This document shows, in pieces, positions 39,860-49,587 of a stretch of DNA of 64,000 nt (position 1 is its first letter; each line of letters opens with the position of its first letter). A model generated the notes under the pieces. That model did no database searches and was not told where the DNA came from. It was given only the letters and a program-made list of their open reading frames with translations. The DNA comes from Rhodobium gokarnense (lineage in GTDB: Bacteria; Pseudomonadota; Alphaproteobacteria; Rhizobiales; Rhodobiaceae), in the NCBI RefSeq assembly GCF_025961475.1, contig NZ_JAOQNS010000008.1, forward strand, positions 124,001 through 188,000. Reading direction: 5' to 3'. The position numbers and the translations under genes are program-made.

Positions 39860-40473
39860 TCGTCCTCGGGCTGACCGGATCGATCGGCATGGGCAAGTCG
39901 ACGACGGCCGCCATGTTCGCCGCCGCCGGCCTGCCGGTCCACGACGCCGACGCCACCGTCCACAGGCTCTATTCCGGACCCGCCGCGCCGCTGATCGAGG
40001 CGGAGTTTCCCGGTACGACAGAGGACGGCACCGTCGACAGGACCAAACTCTCCGACAGGGTGCTCGGCGACCGCAAGGCGCTGTCGCGCCTCGAGGCTAT
40101 CGTCCACCCCCTGGTGCGTGAGGCCGAACGGACGTTCCTGCGGGACGCCGCCAACAGCCGCGCCGCTGCCGTCGTCCTCGATATCCCGCTCCTGTTCGAG
40201 ATCGGCGGCGATGCGCGGGTCGATGCCGTCGTCGTCGTCACCGCCGATGCCGACATCCAGGCCGGGCGCGTGCTGTCGCGTCCCGGCATGACCGAGGACC
40301 GATTCGAGCAAATTCTCTCCCGCCAGATGCCGGATGCGGAAAAACGCCGCCGCGCCCATTTCCTCATCGACAGCGGCCACGGCTTCGAGCCGGCCCGCCG
40401 TCAGGTCGCGGGCGTCTGCCGGGTGCTGGCGCAAATGGCGGGGAAAGGCATCGCGCCGGACTTGCGCGGCTGA
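39856..40473 (+). CDS. coaE: Dephospho-CoA kinase
   Basis: This 205-residue enzyme phosphorylates dephospho-CoA, the last step of CoA synthesis. The P-loop [12 protein letters not shown] is at residues 5-16, [11 protein letters not shown] supplies the substrate-binding aspartate, and [10 protein letters not shown] and [19 protein letters not shown] (in part) are family motifs. ATG 39856 overlaps the aroE stop. dnaQ follows after 23 bp. The window also contains coaA, the first CoA-pathway kinase, at its right edge. Confidence 0.97.
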   Translation: MIVLGLTGSIGMGKSTTAAMFAAAGLPVHDADATVHRLYSGPAAPLIEAEFPGTTEDGTVDRTKLSDRVLGDRKALSRLEAIVHPLVREAERTFLRDAANSRAAAVVLDIPLLFEIGGDARVDAVVVVTADADIQAGRVLSRPGMTEDRFEQILSRQMPDAEKRRRAHFLIDSGHGFEPARRQVAGVCRVLAQMAGKGIAPDLRG

Positions 40474-40496
40474 GCCTGCCGTGATTCCCTGAAGCC

Positions 40497-41201
40497 ATGC
40501 GGGAAATCGTCTTCGATACGGAAACCACGGGCCTCAAGGCCAATGGCGGCGATCGCGTCGTGGAAATCGGCGCCGTCGAGCTCGTCAATCACATCCCGAC
40601 CGGCGCGGTCTTCCACGAATATATCGACCCGGAGCGGTCGATGCCGGTCGAGGCCTATAACGTCCACGGCCTGTCCGAGGAGTTTCTCACCGGCAAGCCG
40701 AAATTCGCCGAGATCGCCGGAAAGTGGCTCGATTTCATCGCCGATGCCCGGCTGATTGCCCACAACGCCTCCTTCGACATGGGCTTCATCAACGCCGAGC
40801 TCGCCCGCCTCGACATCGCCGCCATCGGCGAGGAACGCGTCGTCGACACGCTGCAGATCTCGCGCCGGCGTAATCCCGGCGGCCAGCACTCCCTCGACGC
40901 GCTCTGCAGCCGCTTCGGTATCGACAATTCGCGCCGCACCAAGCACGGCGCACTGCTCGACGCCGAGCTGCTGGCCGAGGTCTATATCGAGCTCATCGGC
41001 GGCAAGCAGGCCGCCCTCGGCTTTGCCACCGATCGCGACGCGGAGGACGCCTACGCCCCGCGGATGCGCCCCAAGGCCGTCGCAAGCCGCCCGGGACCCC
41101 TGCCGCCGCGCATCACGGCCGACGAGGCCGCGGCCCACCGGGCCTTCGTGGAAACCCTCGGCGACAACGCCCTCTGGCGGCGCTACCGCGACGCGGACTG
41201 A
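40497..41201 (+). CDS. dnaQ: DNA polymerase III subunit epsilon (3'-5' exonuclease)
   Basis: This 234-residue proofreading exonuclease of the replicase has VFDTETTGL (Exo I), AHNASFDMGFIN (Exo II) and KHGALLDAELLAEVY (Exo III, His and Asp). The C-terminal tail from about residue 185 carries no clamp motif that I can identify. It is the last gene of the PPSR-maf-aroE-coaE-dnaQ operon; this order is conserved in rhizobia. Confidence 0.96.
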   Translation: MREIVFDTETTGLKANGGDRVVEIGAVELVNHIPTGAVFHEYIDPERSMPVEAYNVHGLSEEFLTGKPKFAEIAGKWLDFIADARLIAHNASFDMGFINAELARLDIAAIGEERVVDTLQISRRRNPGGQHSLDALCSRFGIDNSRRTKHGALLDAELLAEVYIELIGGKQAALGFATDRDAEDAYAPRMRPKAVASRPGPLPPRITADEAAAHRAFVETLGDNALWRRYRDAD

Positions 41202-41551
41202 TCGCTCGACGACTCATCAAGCGAAAATCCATTTATAAAACAGCGGGATGGCGGATGGACAGGTGATGCGATTGCGGTCGCACTCCCCTATCCAGACCCC
41301 TCTCATGCGTCATTGCCGGGCTTGACCCGGCAATCCATGAGGCCTTTCATTTCAAACCGTTAGGCGAGATCGCGCCGCAACTCATCATGGACCACCGGGT
41401 CGAGCCCGGTGGTGGCGCAGAGTGGGTGGTGCTGGGAGTTCGCGAGCCGTCGCCCGGATCGCAAGTGGCTTGACCCGGCAAGGATGACGTGCGGGGTGTC
41501 ATTAAGAAGCCTGAACTGCCTTCGCCGAAGACCGATCCCTACGCCGAAGGC
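41202..41551. repeat. Gap between converging dnaQ and secB with a double-hairpin element
   Basis: There is no gene in this stretch. A double-hairpin element occupies about 41297-41440: ATTGCCGGG-CTTGA-CCCGGCAAT at 41312-41334 and ACCACCGGG-TCGAG-CCCGGTGGT at 41391-41413. It has the same order and spacing as the copies at 25.0 and 62.8 kb. The rest shows nothing recognisable apart from the secB terminator that follows. Confidence 0.85.
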
Positions 41552-41592
41552 AAAAACAAAAACGGCGCCGCGGATTTCTCCGCAGCGCCGTC
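41552..41592 (-). terminator. Rho-independent terminator of secB
   Basis: Read on the minus strand, an 11-bp stem GGCGCTGCGGA / TCCGCGGCGCC (one G-T wobble) with a GAAA loop is followed by GTTTTTGTTTTTG. It begins 27 bp after the secB stop. Confidence 0.9.
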
Positions 41593-41619
41593 TGAATGGT
41601 CGTAACCCGTTGCCGCCGG

Positions 41620-42135
41620 TCAGGCGTTCGGCGTCGGCGCGGCGGCGCCCTCGCCGGTGTTCCGGGCGGCGTTGTGCTGGTAGAGCGCGGCGAAATCGAT
41701 CGGGTCGATCATCAGCGGCGGGAAGCCGCCGGCGCGCACCGCTTCTGCGACAATTTGACGCGCAAACGGGAACAGCATCCGCGGGCACTCGATCAGCACG
41801 AAGGGGTGCAGGTGCTCCTGGGGCACGTTCTGGATCCGGAACACGCCGCAATAGGTCAGTTCCACGTTGAACATCAGGTCGTCGTCCGTGCCGCCCTTGG
41901 CGTTCATCACCAGCGACACCTCGAACTCGTTGTCCGAGAGCGGGTTGGCGTTGACGTTGACCTGGATGTTGATGGCCGGGGAGTTCTCGCGCGGCGCCAG
42001 CGAGCGCGGCGCGTTCGGGTTCTCGAAGGAAAAGTCCTTCACATACTGCCCGAGGATATTCATGCCCGGGGCGTTCTGGGCGTTGGCGGCGCCGGCCGCA
42101 GCGGCACCGTCGCCGTTCTGGGAATTCGTGCTCAT
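41620..42135 (-). CDS. secB: Protein-export chaperone SecB
   Basis: This 171-residue tetrameric cytosolic chaperone keeps precursors unfolded for SecA. It shows [60 protein letters not shown] (in part) and [17 protein letters not shown], all family motifs in order. The N-terminus is Ala/Asn-rich as in other alphaproteobacteria. ATG 42135 is chosen over one 18 codons upstream on family length. A strong terminator follows the gene. Confidence 0.97.
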   Translation of the reverse strand: MSTNSQNGDGAAAAGAANAQNAPGMNILGQYVKDFSFENPNAPRSLAPRENSPAINIQVNVNANPLSDNEFEVSLVMNAKGGTDDDLMFNVELTYCGVFRIQNVPQEHLHPFVLIECPRMLFPFARQIVAEAVRAGGFPPLMIDPIDFAALYQHNAARNTGEGAAAPTPNA

Positions 42136-42262
42136 GGTATGTCGTTTCCGATCTGGAACGTGATTGGAGTGGCCGGCATCGGCCGCCACGGGATTTGGCC
42201 GGTGGCTACCACGCTGCCGGGGTTAAGGACAAGCGCCGCCGCGAATTTCCGGCGTCAAAGCG

Positions 42263-42763
42263 CTATTTGCGGTCTTCCGGGCGCCACGGCGTGTCCGGGT
42301 TGGGCGTTTCCGCATAGTCGTCCGCATCGAGCTCGACGGTGTGCGGATCGGATCGGGCATCCGGCCGCGGCCCGGCGCGGCCCTGGCCGGCGGTGACCAC
42401 GGTTACCTTCAGCCGCGAACGCACGAACGCCCAGATCGCCTCGCGCACGGGCGGGACGAACAGGAGGAAGCCGATGGCGTCGGTGACGAAACCGGGCGTC
42501 AGGAGCAGGATGCCGGCAACGAAGATCATCGCCGCATGGCCGATCTGCTCCCCCGGCAACCGCCCGGCATCCATTTCCGCACGGATCCTGTTGATCACCG
42601 AATAGCTCTGGAACCTTAGGAGCGCGCTGCCGATGATCGCCGTGATGACGACCATGGCCAGCGTCCAGAAAAGGCCGATCTTGCCGCCGATGACCACGAA
42701 GGCGGCGATTTCCGCCAGCGGGACACCGAGGAAGAGCAGAAACAGGAGAAAACCGAGCGGCAT
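42263..42763 (-). CDS. FxsA family membrane protein
   Basis: A 166-residue protein with three or four hydrophobic helices in the first 115 residues (FLLFLLFLGVPLAEIAAFVVI, FWTLAMVVITAIIGSALL, MIFVAGILLLTPGFVTD) and a hydrophilic C-terminal tail. LLTPGFVTDAIGFLL is the FxsA signature. E. coli FxsA suppresses F-exclusion of phage T7 when overproduced; its normal role is not known. It is divergent from timA and lies upstream of secB on the same strand, which is the standard rhizobial arrangement. Confidence 0.88.
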   Translation of the reverse strand: MPLGFLLFLLFLGVPLAEIAAFVVIGGKIGLFWTLAMVVITAIIGSALLRFQSYSVINRIRAEMDAGRLPGEQIGHAAMIFVAGILLLTPGFVTDAIGFLLFVPPVREAIWAFVRSRLKVTVVTAGQGRAGPRPDARSDPHTVELDADDYAETPNPDTPWRPEDRK

Positions 42764-43042
42764 GAAAAAACCTTTAGTCCTTTTGACCCTTTGGCGATCC
42801 GCCCTTGCTACCTACATAAGGAAAAAGACAAATCGCTCTTTGCCGTCCCTTGCAGCGTCGTTTAGGGTGGACACTGCGAAAAAGGGGGGTGAACGGCGGT
42901 TGCGGAATCGTGTGCGGATGCCGTATCGAGACATAGATAAGTGGTGCCTCGACAATAGAAAGACCGTCGGGACCGTTCTCTGCGACATCCGGCCACAAAC
43001 CGCCAGGCCACAAATCGCTATGAAGGCTTCCGGTATCCGGTG

Positions 43043-43765
43043 ATGACCGAATTTCTCGACGTTTATAACATCTTCTTCCTGATCCTCGCGGTGGCGATTT
43101 TCCTGCGTCTGCGCAGCGTGCTCGGCCGGCGCACCGGCCATGAGCGCCCGCCCTTCGACCCCTATTCCTCAAGGGGCGAGCAGGAAAAACCGGCCCGCTC
43201 CGGCGGCGACAACGTGGTCACATTGCCGCGCCACCGGGACGAGCCGCCGGCGACCGGCATCGAGACCGACGAGCGCATGGAGAATGTCGACCGCATGGCG
43301 CCGGAGGGCTCCGCCCTCAACACGGCCTTGCGCACGATCGTCTCCGCCGACCGCTCGTTCGACGCCAAGCACTTCCTGACCGGTGCCCGCAGCGCCTACG
43401 AGATGATCGTCACGGCCTTTGCCGACGGCGACCGGCGCGCGCTGCAGAACCTTCTCGCCAACGACGTCTATGACAGCTTCGTCGGAGCCATCGCCGACCG
43501 GGAATCCCGCGGCGAGACCATCGAATCCACCTTCATCGGCATCGACAAGGCGGAGATCGTGGAAGCCGCCCTGCAGGGCACGACGGCGCAGATCACCGTG
43601 CGCTTCAAGAGCCAGCTCATCTCCGTCACCAAGGACAGCGAAGGCCGCATCGTCGAGGGCGATCCCAACGCCGTCAACGAGGTGACCGATATCTGGACCT
43701 TCGCCCGCGACACCGAATCGCCCGATCCGAACTGGAAGCTGGTGGCGACCGAAAGCGGCGACTGA
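43043..43765 (+). CDS. Tim44/TimA family protein
   Basis: This 240-residue membrane-anchored protein has one N-terminal helix (residues about 8-25, YNIFFLILAVAIFLRL). A charged linker follows, then a Tim44-like domain from about residue 95: FDAKHFLTGARSAYEMIV, LQNLLANDVYDSF and ITVRFKSQLISVTKD. In mitochondria Tim44 tethers Hsp70 to the import channel; in alphaproteobacteria TimA is a membrane protein of unsettled role. mltA follows after 23 bp. The 279-bp gap 42764-43042 to fxsA holds both promoters, not recognised by eye. Confidence 0.92.
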   Translation: MTEFLDVYNIFFLILAVAIFLRLRSVLGRRTGHERPPFDPYSSRGEQEKPARSGGDNVVTLPRHRDEPPATGIETDERMENVDRMAPEGSALNTALRTIVSADRSFDAKHFLTGARSAYEMIVTAFADGDRRALQNLLANDVYDSFVGAIADRESRGETIESTFIGIDKAEIVEAALQGTTAQITVRFKSQLISVTKDSEGRIVEGDPNAVNEVTDIWTFARDTESPDPNWKLVATESGD

Positions 43766-43788
43766 GCCGTTTTTGGGGGCCGGGGCCG

Positions 43789-45003
43789 GTGCGCCGCCAC
43801 GGGCCGCGAACGCGCCGCGTTTTTCACGCGGCGCTTTTCGTTTTTACGGCCGTCGGCCTGTCGCCTCAGGCAACGGCGCAAGACCACGAGAAGGGTCCCG
43901 TGTCGCCGATCGTCTCCCCCTTGGCTGACTTCGACGACCTGCCGGGATGGGCCGGGGACGACCACCTCGCCGCATTCGAAACCTTCAGGCACAGTTGCGG
44001 ACCGACTGCCCACGCCCCGGAGACCGGTAGCCTCGGCATCGACGCCGCCGCGGTCCACGTCCTGTGCATCAAGGCGCAAGGGCTTCGGATCGAGGACGCC
44101 GCGGCGGCCCGCCGCTTTTTCGAAAGCAATTTCGTGCCTATGCGGGTCAATGGGCCGGCAAAGGCCTTCTTTACTGGCTATTTCGAGCCGGAAGTCCTCG
44201 GGTCTCGGCAGAAGACAAAGCGTTTTTCCACCCCGCTCCTGAAGCGGCCCGACGATCTGGTCAAGCTGACCCCTGAGGCCCACCCCAAAACCCTCGATGC
44301 CAAGCTGGAATGGGCGCGCCGGACGGAAAGCGGTCTTGTCGAGCACCCCGACAGGGCGGCGATCATGGACGGCGCGCTGGATGGCCGCGGCCTGGAACTC
44401 GTCTGGCTCGAGGATCCCGTCGACGCCTTTTTTATCCACGTCCAGGGGTCCGCCCGCATTCGCCTGACCGATGGCACAAGCATGCGTGTCGGCTTTGCCG
44501 GCAAGACCGGTCATCCCTATTCCTCGGTCGCCAGGATGCTGGTCGAGGCCGGTGAATTCGCGCCGGAGGATCTCACCGCCGACGTCCTGAAGGCCTGGCT
44601 GAAGGCACATCCGGAGCGCGCCCGAGACCTGATCGCCAGGAACCGCTCCTACATTTTCTTTCGCGAGCTGACCGGCCTCGATCCGGATCTCGGTCCTGTC
44701 GGCGCCGCTGGCGTCCAACTGACCGCCGGGCGCAGCATCGCCGTCGACAGGCGGCTCCACACCCTCGGCACCCCGGTCTATGTGGCCGTCGACCTGCCGC
44801 CCGAGCCCGGCCAGCAGCCGATGCCGTATCGCCGCCTGATGGTGGCCGGGGACACCGGATCGGCGATCGTCGGCCCCGCACGCGGCGATATCTTCGTCGG
44901 CTCCGGCGAGGCCGCCGGCCTCTTTGCCGGCCGCATCCGCCACCGCGGCGATCTTTACGTTCTCGTCCCTCGCACCGGAGCCGTTTCCGATGGCGAGCGG
45001 TAG
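43789..45003 (+). CDS. mltA: Membrane-bound lytic murein transglycosylase A family protein
   Basis: This 404-residue peptidoglycan lytic transglycosylase has an N-terminal signal peptide (to about residue 31, cleaving after ATA) without a lipobox. The MltA domain has FTGYFEPEVLGSR and WLEDPVDAFFIHVQGSARI. The 3D domain near the C-terminus has GDTGSAIVGPARGDIFVGSG, where aspartates form the catalytic site. Absence of a lipobox means it is probably soluble in the periplasm. GTG 43789 is the start. The 3' end overlaps the smr start by 14 bp. Confidence 0.93.
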   Translation: MRRHGPRTRRVFHAALFVFTAVGLSPQATAQDHEKGPVSPIVSPLADFDDLPGWAGDDHLAAFETFRHSCGPTAHAPETGSLGIDAAAVHVLCIKAQGLRIEDAAAARRFFESNFVPMRVNGPAKAFFTGYFEPEVLGSRQKTKRFSTPLLKRPDDLVKLTPEAHPKTLDAKLEWARRTESGLVEHPDRAAIMDGALDGRGLELVWLEDPVDAFFIHVQGSARIRLTDGTSMRVGFAGKTGHPYSSVARMLVEAGEFAPEDLTADVLKAWLKAHPERARDLIARNRSYIFFRELTGLDPDLGPVGAAGVQLTAGRSIAVDRRLHTLGTPVYVAVDLPPEPGQQPMPYRRLMVAGDTGSAIVGPARGDIFVGSGEAAGLFAGRIRHRGDLYVLVPRTGAVSDGER

Positions 45004-45625
45004 GCGCCGGCGCGGCCAGCTTTCCGACGAGGACCGCGCCCTCTGGGACGCGGTGAAGAAGACCGTCAAGCCGCTCCGCGATGAGCGCGTGGTGGAGCGC
45101 ACGGCCCGGGCGCTGGAGGACGAGGTCTCCGCCCCGAAAGCGCCGGTCGACGGCGCCGCCAAGCGCACCGCCAAGACCGCGGCCGCCCTGAAACCGGGCC
45201 GCAATCCGCCGCCGAAAAAGCCCGCGCCGCCGGCAAGGACCCACCATCCGCCGGCCCCGCCGACCCTCGACCGGCGCACGAAGCAGCGCATCGCCCGCGG
45301 CAACATCCCCATCGACGGCCGCCTCGACCTCCACGGCATGACCCAGAGGGAGGCGCATACGCGCCTGCGCGCGTTCCTCTCCGTCGCCCAGATGGAGGGC
45401 CGGCGCCACGTCCTCGTCATCACCGGCAAGGGCGGCAATGGCGGCCCCTGGAGCGCCGACCGCTACGGTCACGATTTTTCCGAGCGCGGCGTGTTGCGCC
45501 GGGTCGTCCCCCATTGGCTGTCGATGCCGGAATTCCGGCATTACGTCTCCAGCTTCGAGGAGGCCCATATCGCCCATGGCGGCGCCGGCGCCTTCTATGT
45601 CCGCATCAAGAAGCGCAGGCCCTGA
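44990..45625 (+). CDS. Smr-domain protein
   Basis: This 211-residue protein has a basic, proline-rich N-terminal half (residues about 20-105, including KPGRNPPPKKPAPPART) and a C-terminal Smr domain from about residue 108: GRLDLHGMTQREAHTRL, HVLVITGKGG, RRVVPHWLSMPEF and GAFYVRIKKRR. Smr domains nick branched DNA in MutS2 or cleave RNA; LDLHGM is the catalytic-type motif. ATG 44990 has GGAG nine bases upstream and overlaps mltA, consistent with coupling. Confidence 0.93.
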   Translation: MASGRRRRGQLSDEDRALWDAVKKTVKPLRDERVVERTARALEDEVSAPKAPVDGAAKRTAKTAAALKPGRNPPPKKPAPPARTHHPPAPPTLDRRTKQRIARGNIPIDGRLDLHGMTQREAHTRLRAFLSVAQMEGRRHVLVITGKGGNGGPWSADRYGHDFSERGVLRRVVPHWLSMPEFRHYVSSFEEAHIAHGGAGAFYVRIKKRRP

Positions 45626-45754
45626 TTTCGGGTCTGCGGCCCCGCGCTTCCTGTACAAGGCGCCACGGCGCCCATAGGCTTCCAGCCGGGCCACACAAAC
45701 GGCAGAGCCGACAAGAAAAGAACCACTGAAGAGACCGACTGAAGAGATAGGGCC

Positions 45755-46126
45755 ATGACCCCATTCGGCGCAAAGATCCGCCAGTTGCGGCGCGAACGCG
45801 GCATCACCCTGAAGGAGATGGCAGCAAGCCTCGACGTCACCAGCGCCTATCTCTCGGCCCTGGAACACGGCAAGCGCGGCCGCCCGACCTGGTTCATGGT
45901 CCAGAGGATCATCGCCTTCTTCAACGTCATCTGGGACGAGGCGGAGGAGCTGCAGCGGCTCGCCGAGATCTCCGACCCCCGCGTCGTCGTCGACACCGCC
46001 GGCCTCGATCCCAAGGCAACCGAACTTGCCAATCTGCTGGCCGACAAGATCGCCGGCCTTTCGGAGCCCTCGCTCACCCAGTTGCTCCACGACCTGCGCA
46101 GCGCCGCCGCACACGACGGGGCTTGA
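45755..46126 (+). CDS. XRE-family transcriptional regulator
   Basis: This 123-residue protein has an N-terminal helix-turn-helix: IRQLRRERGITLKEMAASL and VTSAYLSALEHGKRGRPTW. The C-terminal half is helical (ELQRLAEISDP, ATELANLLADKIAGLSEPSL). The segment RGRP after the recognition helix recurs in rhizobial members at this locus. The target is unknown; it is the last gene of the timA-mltA-smr run and may act on distant operons. A copy of the 97-bp repeat family begins about 10 bp after its stop. Confidence 0.9.
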   Translation: MTPFGAKIRQLRRERGITLKEMAASLDVTSAYLSALEHGKRGRPTWFMVQRIIAFFNVIWDEAEELQRLAEISDPRVVVDTAGLDPKATELANLLADKIAGLSEPSLTQLLHDLRSAAAHDGA

Positions 46127-46436
46127 TTTCTGTCTCACGGCAGGCTCGCTTCGCTCGCGCCTCCGACGGGGCGGCGCATCGGCGCCGGCGGCCGGTCGGC
46201 CTTGCGAAGCCTTGCGGCTTCGATTGGCCTCGCATCACACTCAGGCGTCATCGCGAGGAGCCGCAGGCGACGCGGCGATCCAGGTGGCATTCCAAACGCT
46301 CAGGGCTTCAATCGCTCTGGATCGCTTCGCTTACGCTCGCGATGACGGTGAAAACAAAAGCGAATTACCGAAAGCAATCTTAGCGCCTCAGCGACGTAAA
46401 CAGGGAGGGGCGTCACGTGCAAACGAAAGCGCCGCC
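46127..46436. repeat. Gap between converging XRE gene and yaiI: 97-bp family copy plus REP-like pair
   Basis: There is no gene here. A single inverted copy of the 97-bp repeat lies at about 46136-46232 (GGCGGCGCATCGGCGCCGG, GGCTCGCTTCGCTCGC). A REP-like pair follows: GTCATCGCGAGGAGCCGCAG at 46247-46281 and GGATCGCTTCGCTTACGCTC...GCGATGAC at 46318-46346, in opposite orientation. The last 90 bp show nothing. Confidence 0.82.
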
Positions 46437-46883
46437 TCATCCCCGCTTCAGCCGCTGCACCATGTTTTCCAACTCGTTCAAAAACCGCGAGCGATCCTTG
46501 GCCGAAAACGCCGGCCCGCCGCCGCGGATGGTGCCGCTGTCGCGGAGTTCGGCGTTGAGGTCGCGCATGGCGAGGGCCATGCCGATATTGTCGTCGGTGA
46601 ACGGCTTGCCGGTGCCGGAAAGGGCTGCCGCGCCCTTCTTCAGGACGCGTGAGGCGAGCGGGATGTCGGCGGTAATCACGATGTCGCCCTGGGTGACGTT
46701 CTCCACGATCCAGTCGTCGGCCGCATCCGGGCCCTCGGAGACGATGACGCGCTTTATCAGCGGATGGTCGTCGAGCCGCATCCAGCTATTGGCGACCATG
46801 TGGACGACAAGATCGTGGCGGTCGGCGACGCGAAGGACCTCGTCCTTGACCGGGCAGGCATCCGCGTCGACGAAGATCTTCAT
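46437..46883 (-). CDS. UPF0178 (YaiI/YqxD) family protein
   Basis: This 148-residue protein has the family signature FVDADACPVKDEVLRVA at the start, QGDIVITADIPLA in the middle and GGGPAFSAKDRSRFLNELE near the end. It resembles PIN-like nuclease folds with several conserved acidic residues (DADA, TADI, DDNIG), which suggests metal-dependent nuclease activity; the activity is not established. It begins 3 bp after the trpS stop, so it is co-transcribed with it. Confidence 0.93.
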   Translation of the reverse strand: MKIFVDADACPVKDEVLRVADRHDLVVHMVANSWMRLDDHPLIKRVIVSEGPDAADDWIVENVTQGDIVITADIPLASRVLKKGAAALSGTGKPFTDDNIGMALAMRDLNAELRDSGTIRGGGPAFSAKDRSRFLNELENMVQRLKRG

Positions 46884-46886
46884 GCT

Positions 46887-47945
46887 TCAGCGCTTGCGGC
46901 CCGAGACGAAGCCGACGATGGCGCTGACCTCCGCCATGACCTTTTCGGCGATTTCCGCCGCCTTTTCCGCGCCGTCGGACAGGATCGCATCGACGGCGCC
47001 CGGATCGGCCGTCAGCCGGCGCATCTCGTCGGCGATCGGCGCGATCTTCGCAACGGTCAGCTCGGCAAGCGCCGGTTTGAAGACGGAAAAGGCCGAGCCG
47101 CCATATTCCTTCAGCACGTCGTCCCGCGTCCGGTCGGAGAGCGCGGCATAGAGCCCGACAAGGTTTTCCGCCTCGGCCCGGCCGTCAAGGCCCTCCGCCT
47201 CGCTCGGCAGCGGCTCCGGATCGGTCTTTGCCTTCCTGATCTTCTTGGCGATGGTGTCGGCGTCGTCGGTGAGAACAATGCGGCTGTAGTCGGAAGGGTC
47301 CGACTTCGACATCTTCTTGGAGCCGTCGCGAAGGCTCATGACGCGCGTCGCGGGACCGGTGATCAGCGGCTCCGGCAGCGGGAAATAGGCGTCCTCGAAG
47401 CCGTTCTTTTCAATCGAATCGGCGAAGTCGTTGTTGAATTTTTGCGCGATGTCGCGGGTCAGCTCCAGGTGCTGCTTCTGGTCGTCGCCGACCGGCACAT
47501 GGGTCGCGCGGTAAAGAAGGATGTCGGCGGCCATCAGCGTCGGATAGGCGAACAGGCCCACCGAGGCATTCTCCTTGTCCTTGCCGGCCTTTTCCTTGAA
47601 CTGGGTCATCCGGTTGAGCCAGCCCATGCGGGCGACGCAGTTGAACAGCCAGGCGAGCTCGGCGTGCTGCGGCACCTGGCTCTGGTTGAAGATGATCTGT
47701 GTCTTCGGGTCGATGCCGGCGGCGAGATAGGCGGCCGCGACCTCGCGGGTGTTGGCGGCAAGCCCCTCCGGCCCGCCCCAGACGGACGGCGGCTGGGTGA
47801 TCGCGTGCAGGTCGACGACGCAATAGAGGCAGGGATAGTCGTGCTGCAGTTCCGCAAAGCGCTTGATGGCGCCGAGATAGTTGCCGAGGTGGAGATTGCC
47901 CGTCGGCTGGACGCCGGAAAAGACGCGCTGTTCGAAAGCCGCCAT
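46887..47945 (-). CDS. trpS: Tryptophanyl-tRNA synthetase
   Basis: This 352-residue class I synthetase has [19 protein letters not shown] with the TGNLHLGN variant of HIGH near residue 15, [18 protein letters not shown], and [10 protein letters not shown] as the KMSKS loop. The length is slightly above the E. coli enzyme, with a short acidic insert after the KMSKS loop. It lies 67 bp downstream of murJ, as in other rhizobia (mutS-glnD-murJ-trpS). Confidence 0.97.
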   Translation of the reverse strand: MAAFEQRVFSGVQPTGNLHLGNYLGAIKRFAELQHDYPCLYCVVDLHAITQPPSVWGGPEGLAANTREVAAAYLAAGIDPKTQIIFNQSQVPQHAELAWLFNCVARMGWLNRMTQFKEKAGKDKENASVGLFAYPTLMAADILLYRATHVPVGDDQKQHLELTRDIAQKFNNDFADSIEKNGFEDAYFPLPEPLITGPATRVMSLRDGSKKMSKSDPSDYSRIVLTDDADTIAKKIRKAKTDPEPLPSEAEGLDGRAEAENLVGLYAALSDRTRDDVLKEYGGSAFSVFKPALAELTVAKIAPIADEMRRLTADPGAVDAILSDGAEKAAEIAEKVMAEVSAIVGFVSGRKR

Positions 47946-48012
47946 GGCTTCAAGTCCTTATGTTCTCAGTGGTTGGCGGGGTTATCGCCAAGCGGGCCGG
48001 CGAGATCAACCC

Positions 48013-49587
48013 TCAATCCTCCGCCGGCACCTTCCGCCGCTTCAGCATGGCGTAGTAGCGCTTGGCGTCGACCGCCCCGGTGGTGGTGGCGAGAATGAAG
48101 AAAGCGACAGCGCCGATGACGACGATAAGGCCAAGGGTTGCGGCCCGGACGGCGAGCGATGCGTCGGTGAGCCAGGGGGACAGCAGCTCTGCCGCCCCGA
48201 AGACGACCGCGCCCATGGCGACACTGCACAAGAGCGTCAGCGGCAGGCGCCGGGCGAGCAGATGGTCGGCCCTGTAGTGGCCGCGCCGCCAGAGCGTTAC
48301 GCCAAGGAGCAGCGCATTGACCCAGCCGGCGAGCGAGGTGGCGATCGCAATGCCGATATGGGCCAGGAACGGGAAGAGAATCAGCGATCCGGCGACGTTG
48401 ACGACCATGCCGGCGCCGGCGAACCACATCGGCGTTGCCGTGTCCTCGCGGGCAAAGAAGCCGGGCGACAGCACCTTAATGAGGACGAAGGCCGGCAGGC
48501 CGGCGCCGAAGGCGGCAAGCGCCGGGGCCGTTGCCGCCGTGTCGGAGGCAAGGAACGCGCCGCGCTGGAACAGCACCTGGACGATCGGCCCGGCGATAAC
48601 GATGAGCGCGACGGCCGCCGGCAGCGTCAGTACGAGAGAGAATTCCAGCGCCCGGTTCTGGGTGTGGAAGACATTGGAGTGGTCGCCGGAGCGAAGCTGG
48701 CGGGCAAGGTCGGGCAGGAGCACCACGCCGATGGCGACGCCGACGACACCGAGCGGCAGCTGGTAGACCCGGTCGGCATAGTAGAGATACGAGACCGCGC
48801 TCGCCGAGAAGGACGCGATGATCGTCCCGACCATGATGTTGAGCTGGGTAATGCCGCCGGCAATGACCCCCGGAACGCCGAGTTTCACCAGCCGCCTGAC
48901 ACCGGGGGTGATCCGCGGCCGGCGCAGCGTCAGGCGCATGCCGGTAGGGCGCAGGGCAAGGATCAGGGCAACGAGCTGGACGACGCCGGCAACGGCAACG
49001 GCGGCCGACAGCATCGTGCCGGACACAAAACTCTGGCCGGTATCGAGGAAGCCGATCAGCACCAGCGTCGCGATGAAGACGACGTTCAAGAGCACCGGCG
49101 CGAAGGCGGCGGCGGCGAAGCGTCCGAGGCTGTTGAGGATGCCGGAGAGGAACGCCACCAGCGACACGAACATAAGATAGGGAAAGCAAATCCGGGAGAA
49201 GGCGACGGTGGTCGCGAATTTGTCCGCATCGTCCGTAAAGCCGGGCGCCAGCACGAAGACCAGCGCCGGCATGGCGATTTCCGCGACGATGCTGACGAGG
49301 ATCAGGGTCATCAGGAACGCAGCGAGGATTTCTTCCGCGAAGGTGCGCGCGCCGTCCTCGCCCTTTTCTTCAAGCGCCCGGGCGAACAGCGGCACGAAGG
49401 CGGAGTTGAACGCGCCCTCGGCGAACAGGCGCCGGAACAGGTTCGGCAGCTTGAAGGCGACGAAGAACGCATCGGCGATCGGCCCGGCCCCGAGAAAGGC
49501 GGCGATGGCCACGTCGCGGATGAAGCCGAGCAGCCGGCTCACCATGGTGGCGCCGCCGACGGTCGCGAAATTGCGCAAGAGATTCAA
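48013..49587 (-). CDS. murJ: Lipid II flippase MurJ (MviN)
   Basis: A 524-residue inner-membrane protein with about 14 hydrophobic helices that flips lipid II for peptidoglycan synthesis. The start NLLRNFATVGGATMVSRLLG, then FIRDVAIAAFLG and ADAFFVAFKLPNLFRRLFAEG (in part), is the MviN signature with the conserved arginines. The start codon is TTG 49587, supported by GGAGGG seven bases upstream. It is separated from glnD by a 604-bp repeat island although the pair is normally adjacent. Confidence 0.95.
   Translation of the reverse strand: MNLLRNFATVGGATMVSRLLGFIRDVAIAAFLGAGPIADAFFVAFKLPNLFRRLFAEGAFNSAFVPLFARALEEKGEDGARTFAEEILAAFLMTLILVSIVAEIAMPALVFVLAPGFTDDADKFATTVAFSRICFPYLMFVSLVAFLSGILNSLGRFAAAAFAPVLLNVVFIATLVLIGFLDTGQSFVSGTMLSAAVAVAGVVQLVALILALRPTGMRLTLRRPRITPGVRRLVKLGVPGVIAGGITQLNIMVGTIIASFSASAVSYLYYADRVYQLPLGVVGVAIGVVLLPDLARQLRSGDHSNVFHTQNRALEFSLVLTLPAAVALIVIAGPIVQVLFQRGAFLASDTAATAPALAAFGAGLPAFVLIKVLSPGFFAREDTATPMWFAGAGMVVNVAGSLILFPFLAHIGIAIATSLAGWVNALLLGVTLWRRGHYRADHLLARRLPLTLLCSVAMGAVVFGAAELLSPWLTDASLAVRAATLGLIVVIGAVAFFILATTTGAVDAKRYYAMLKRRKVPAED

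Noticed and set aside
46413-46424. GTCACGTGCAAA as a further parS site
   Set aside because: Only the CACGTG centre matches; the arms are not palindromic, and it lies 13 kb from the cluster.
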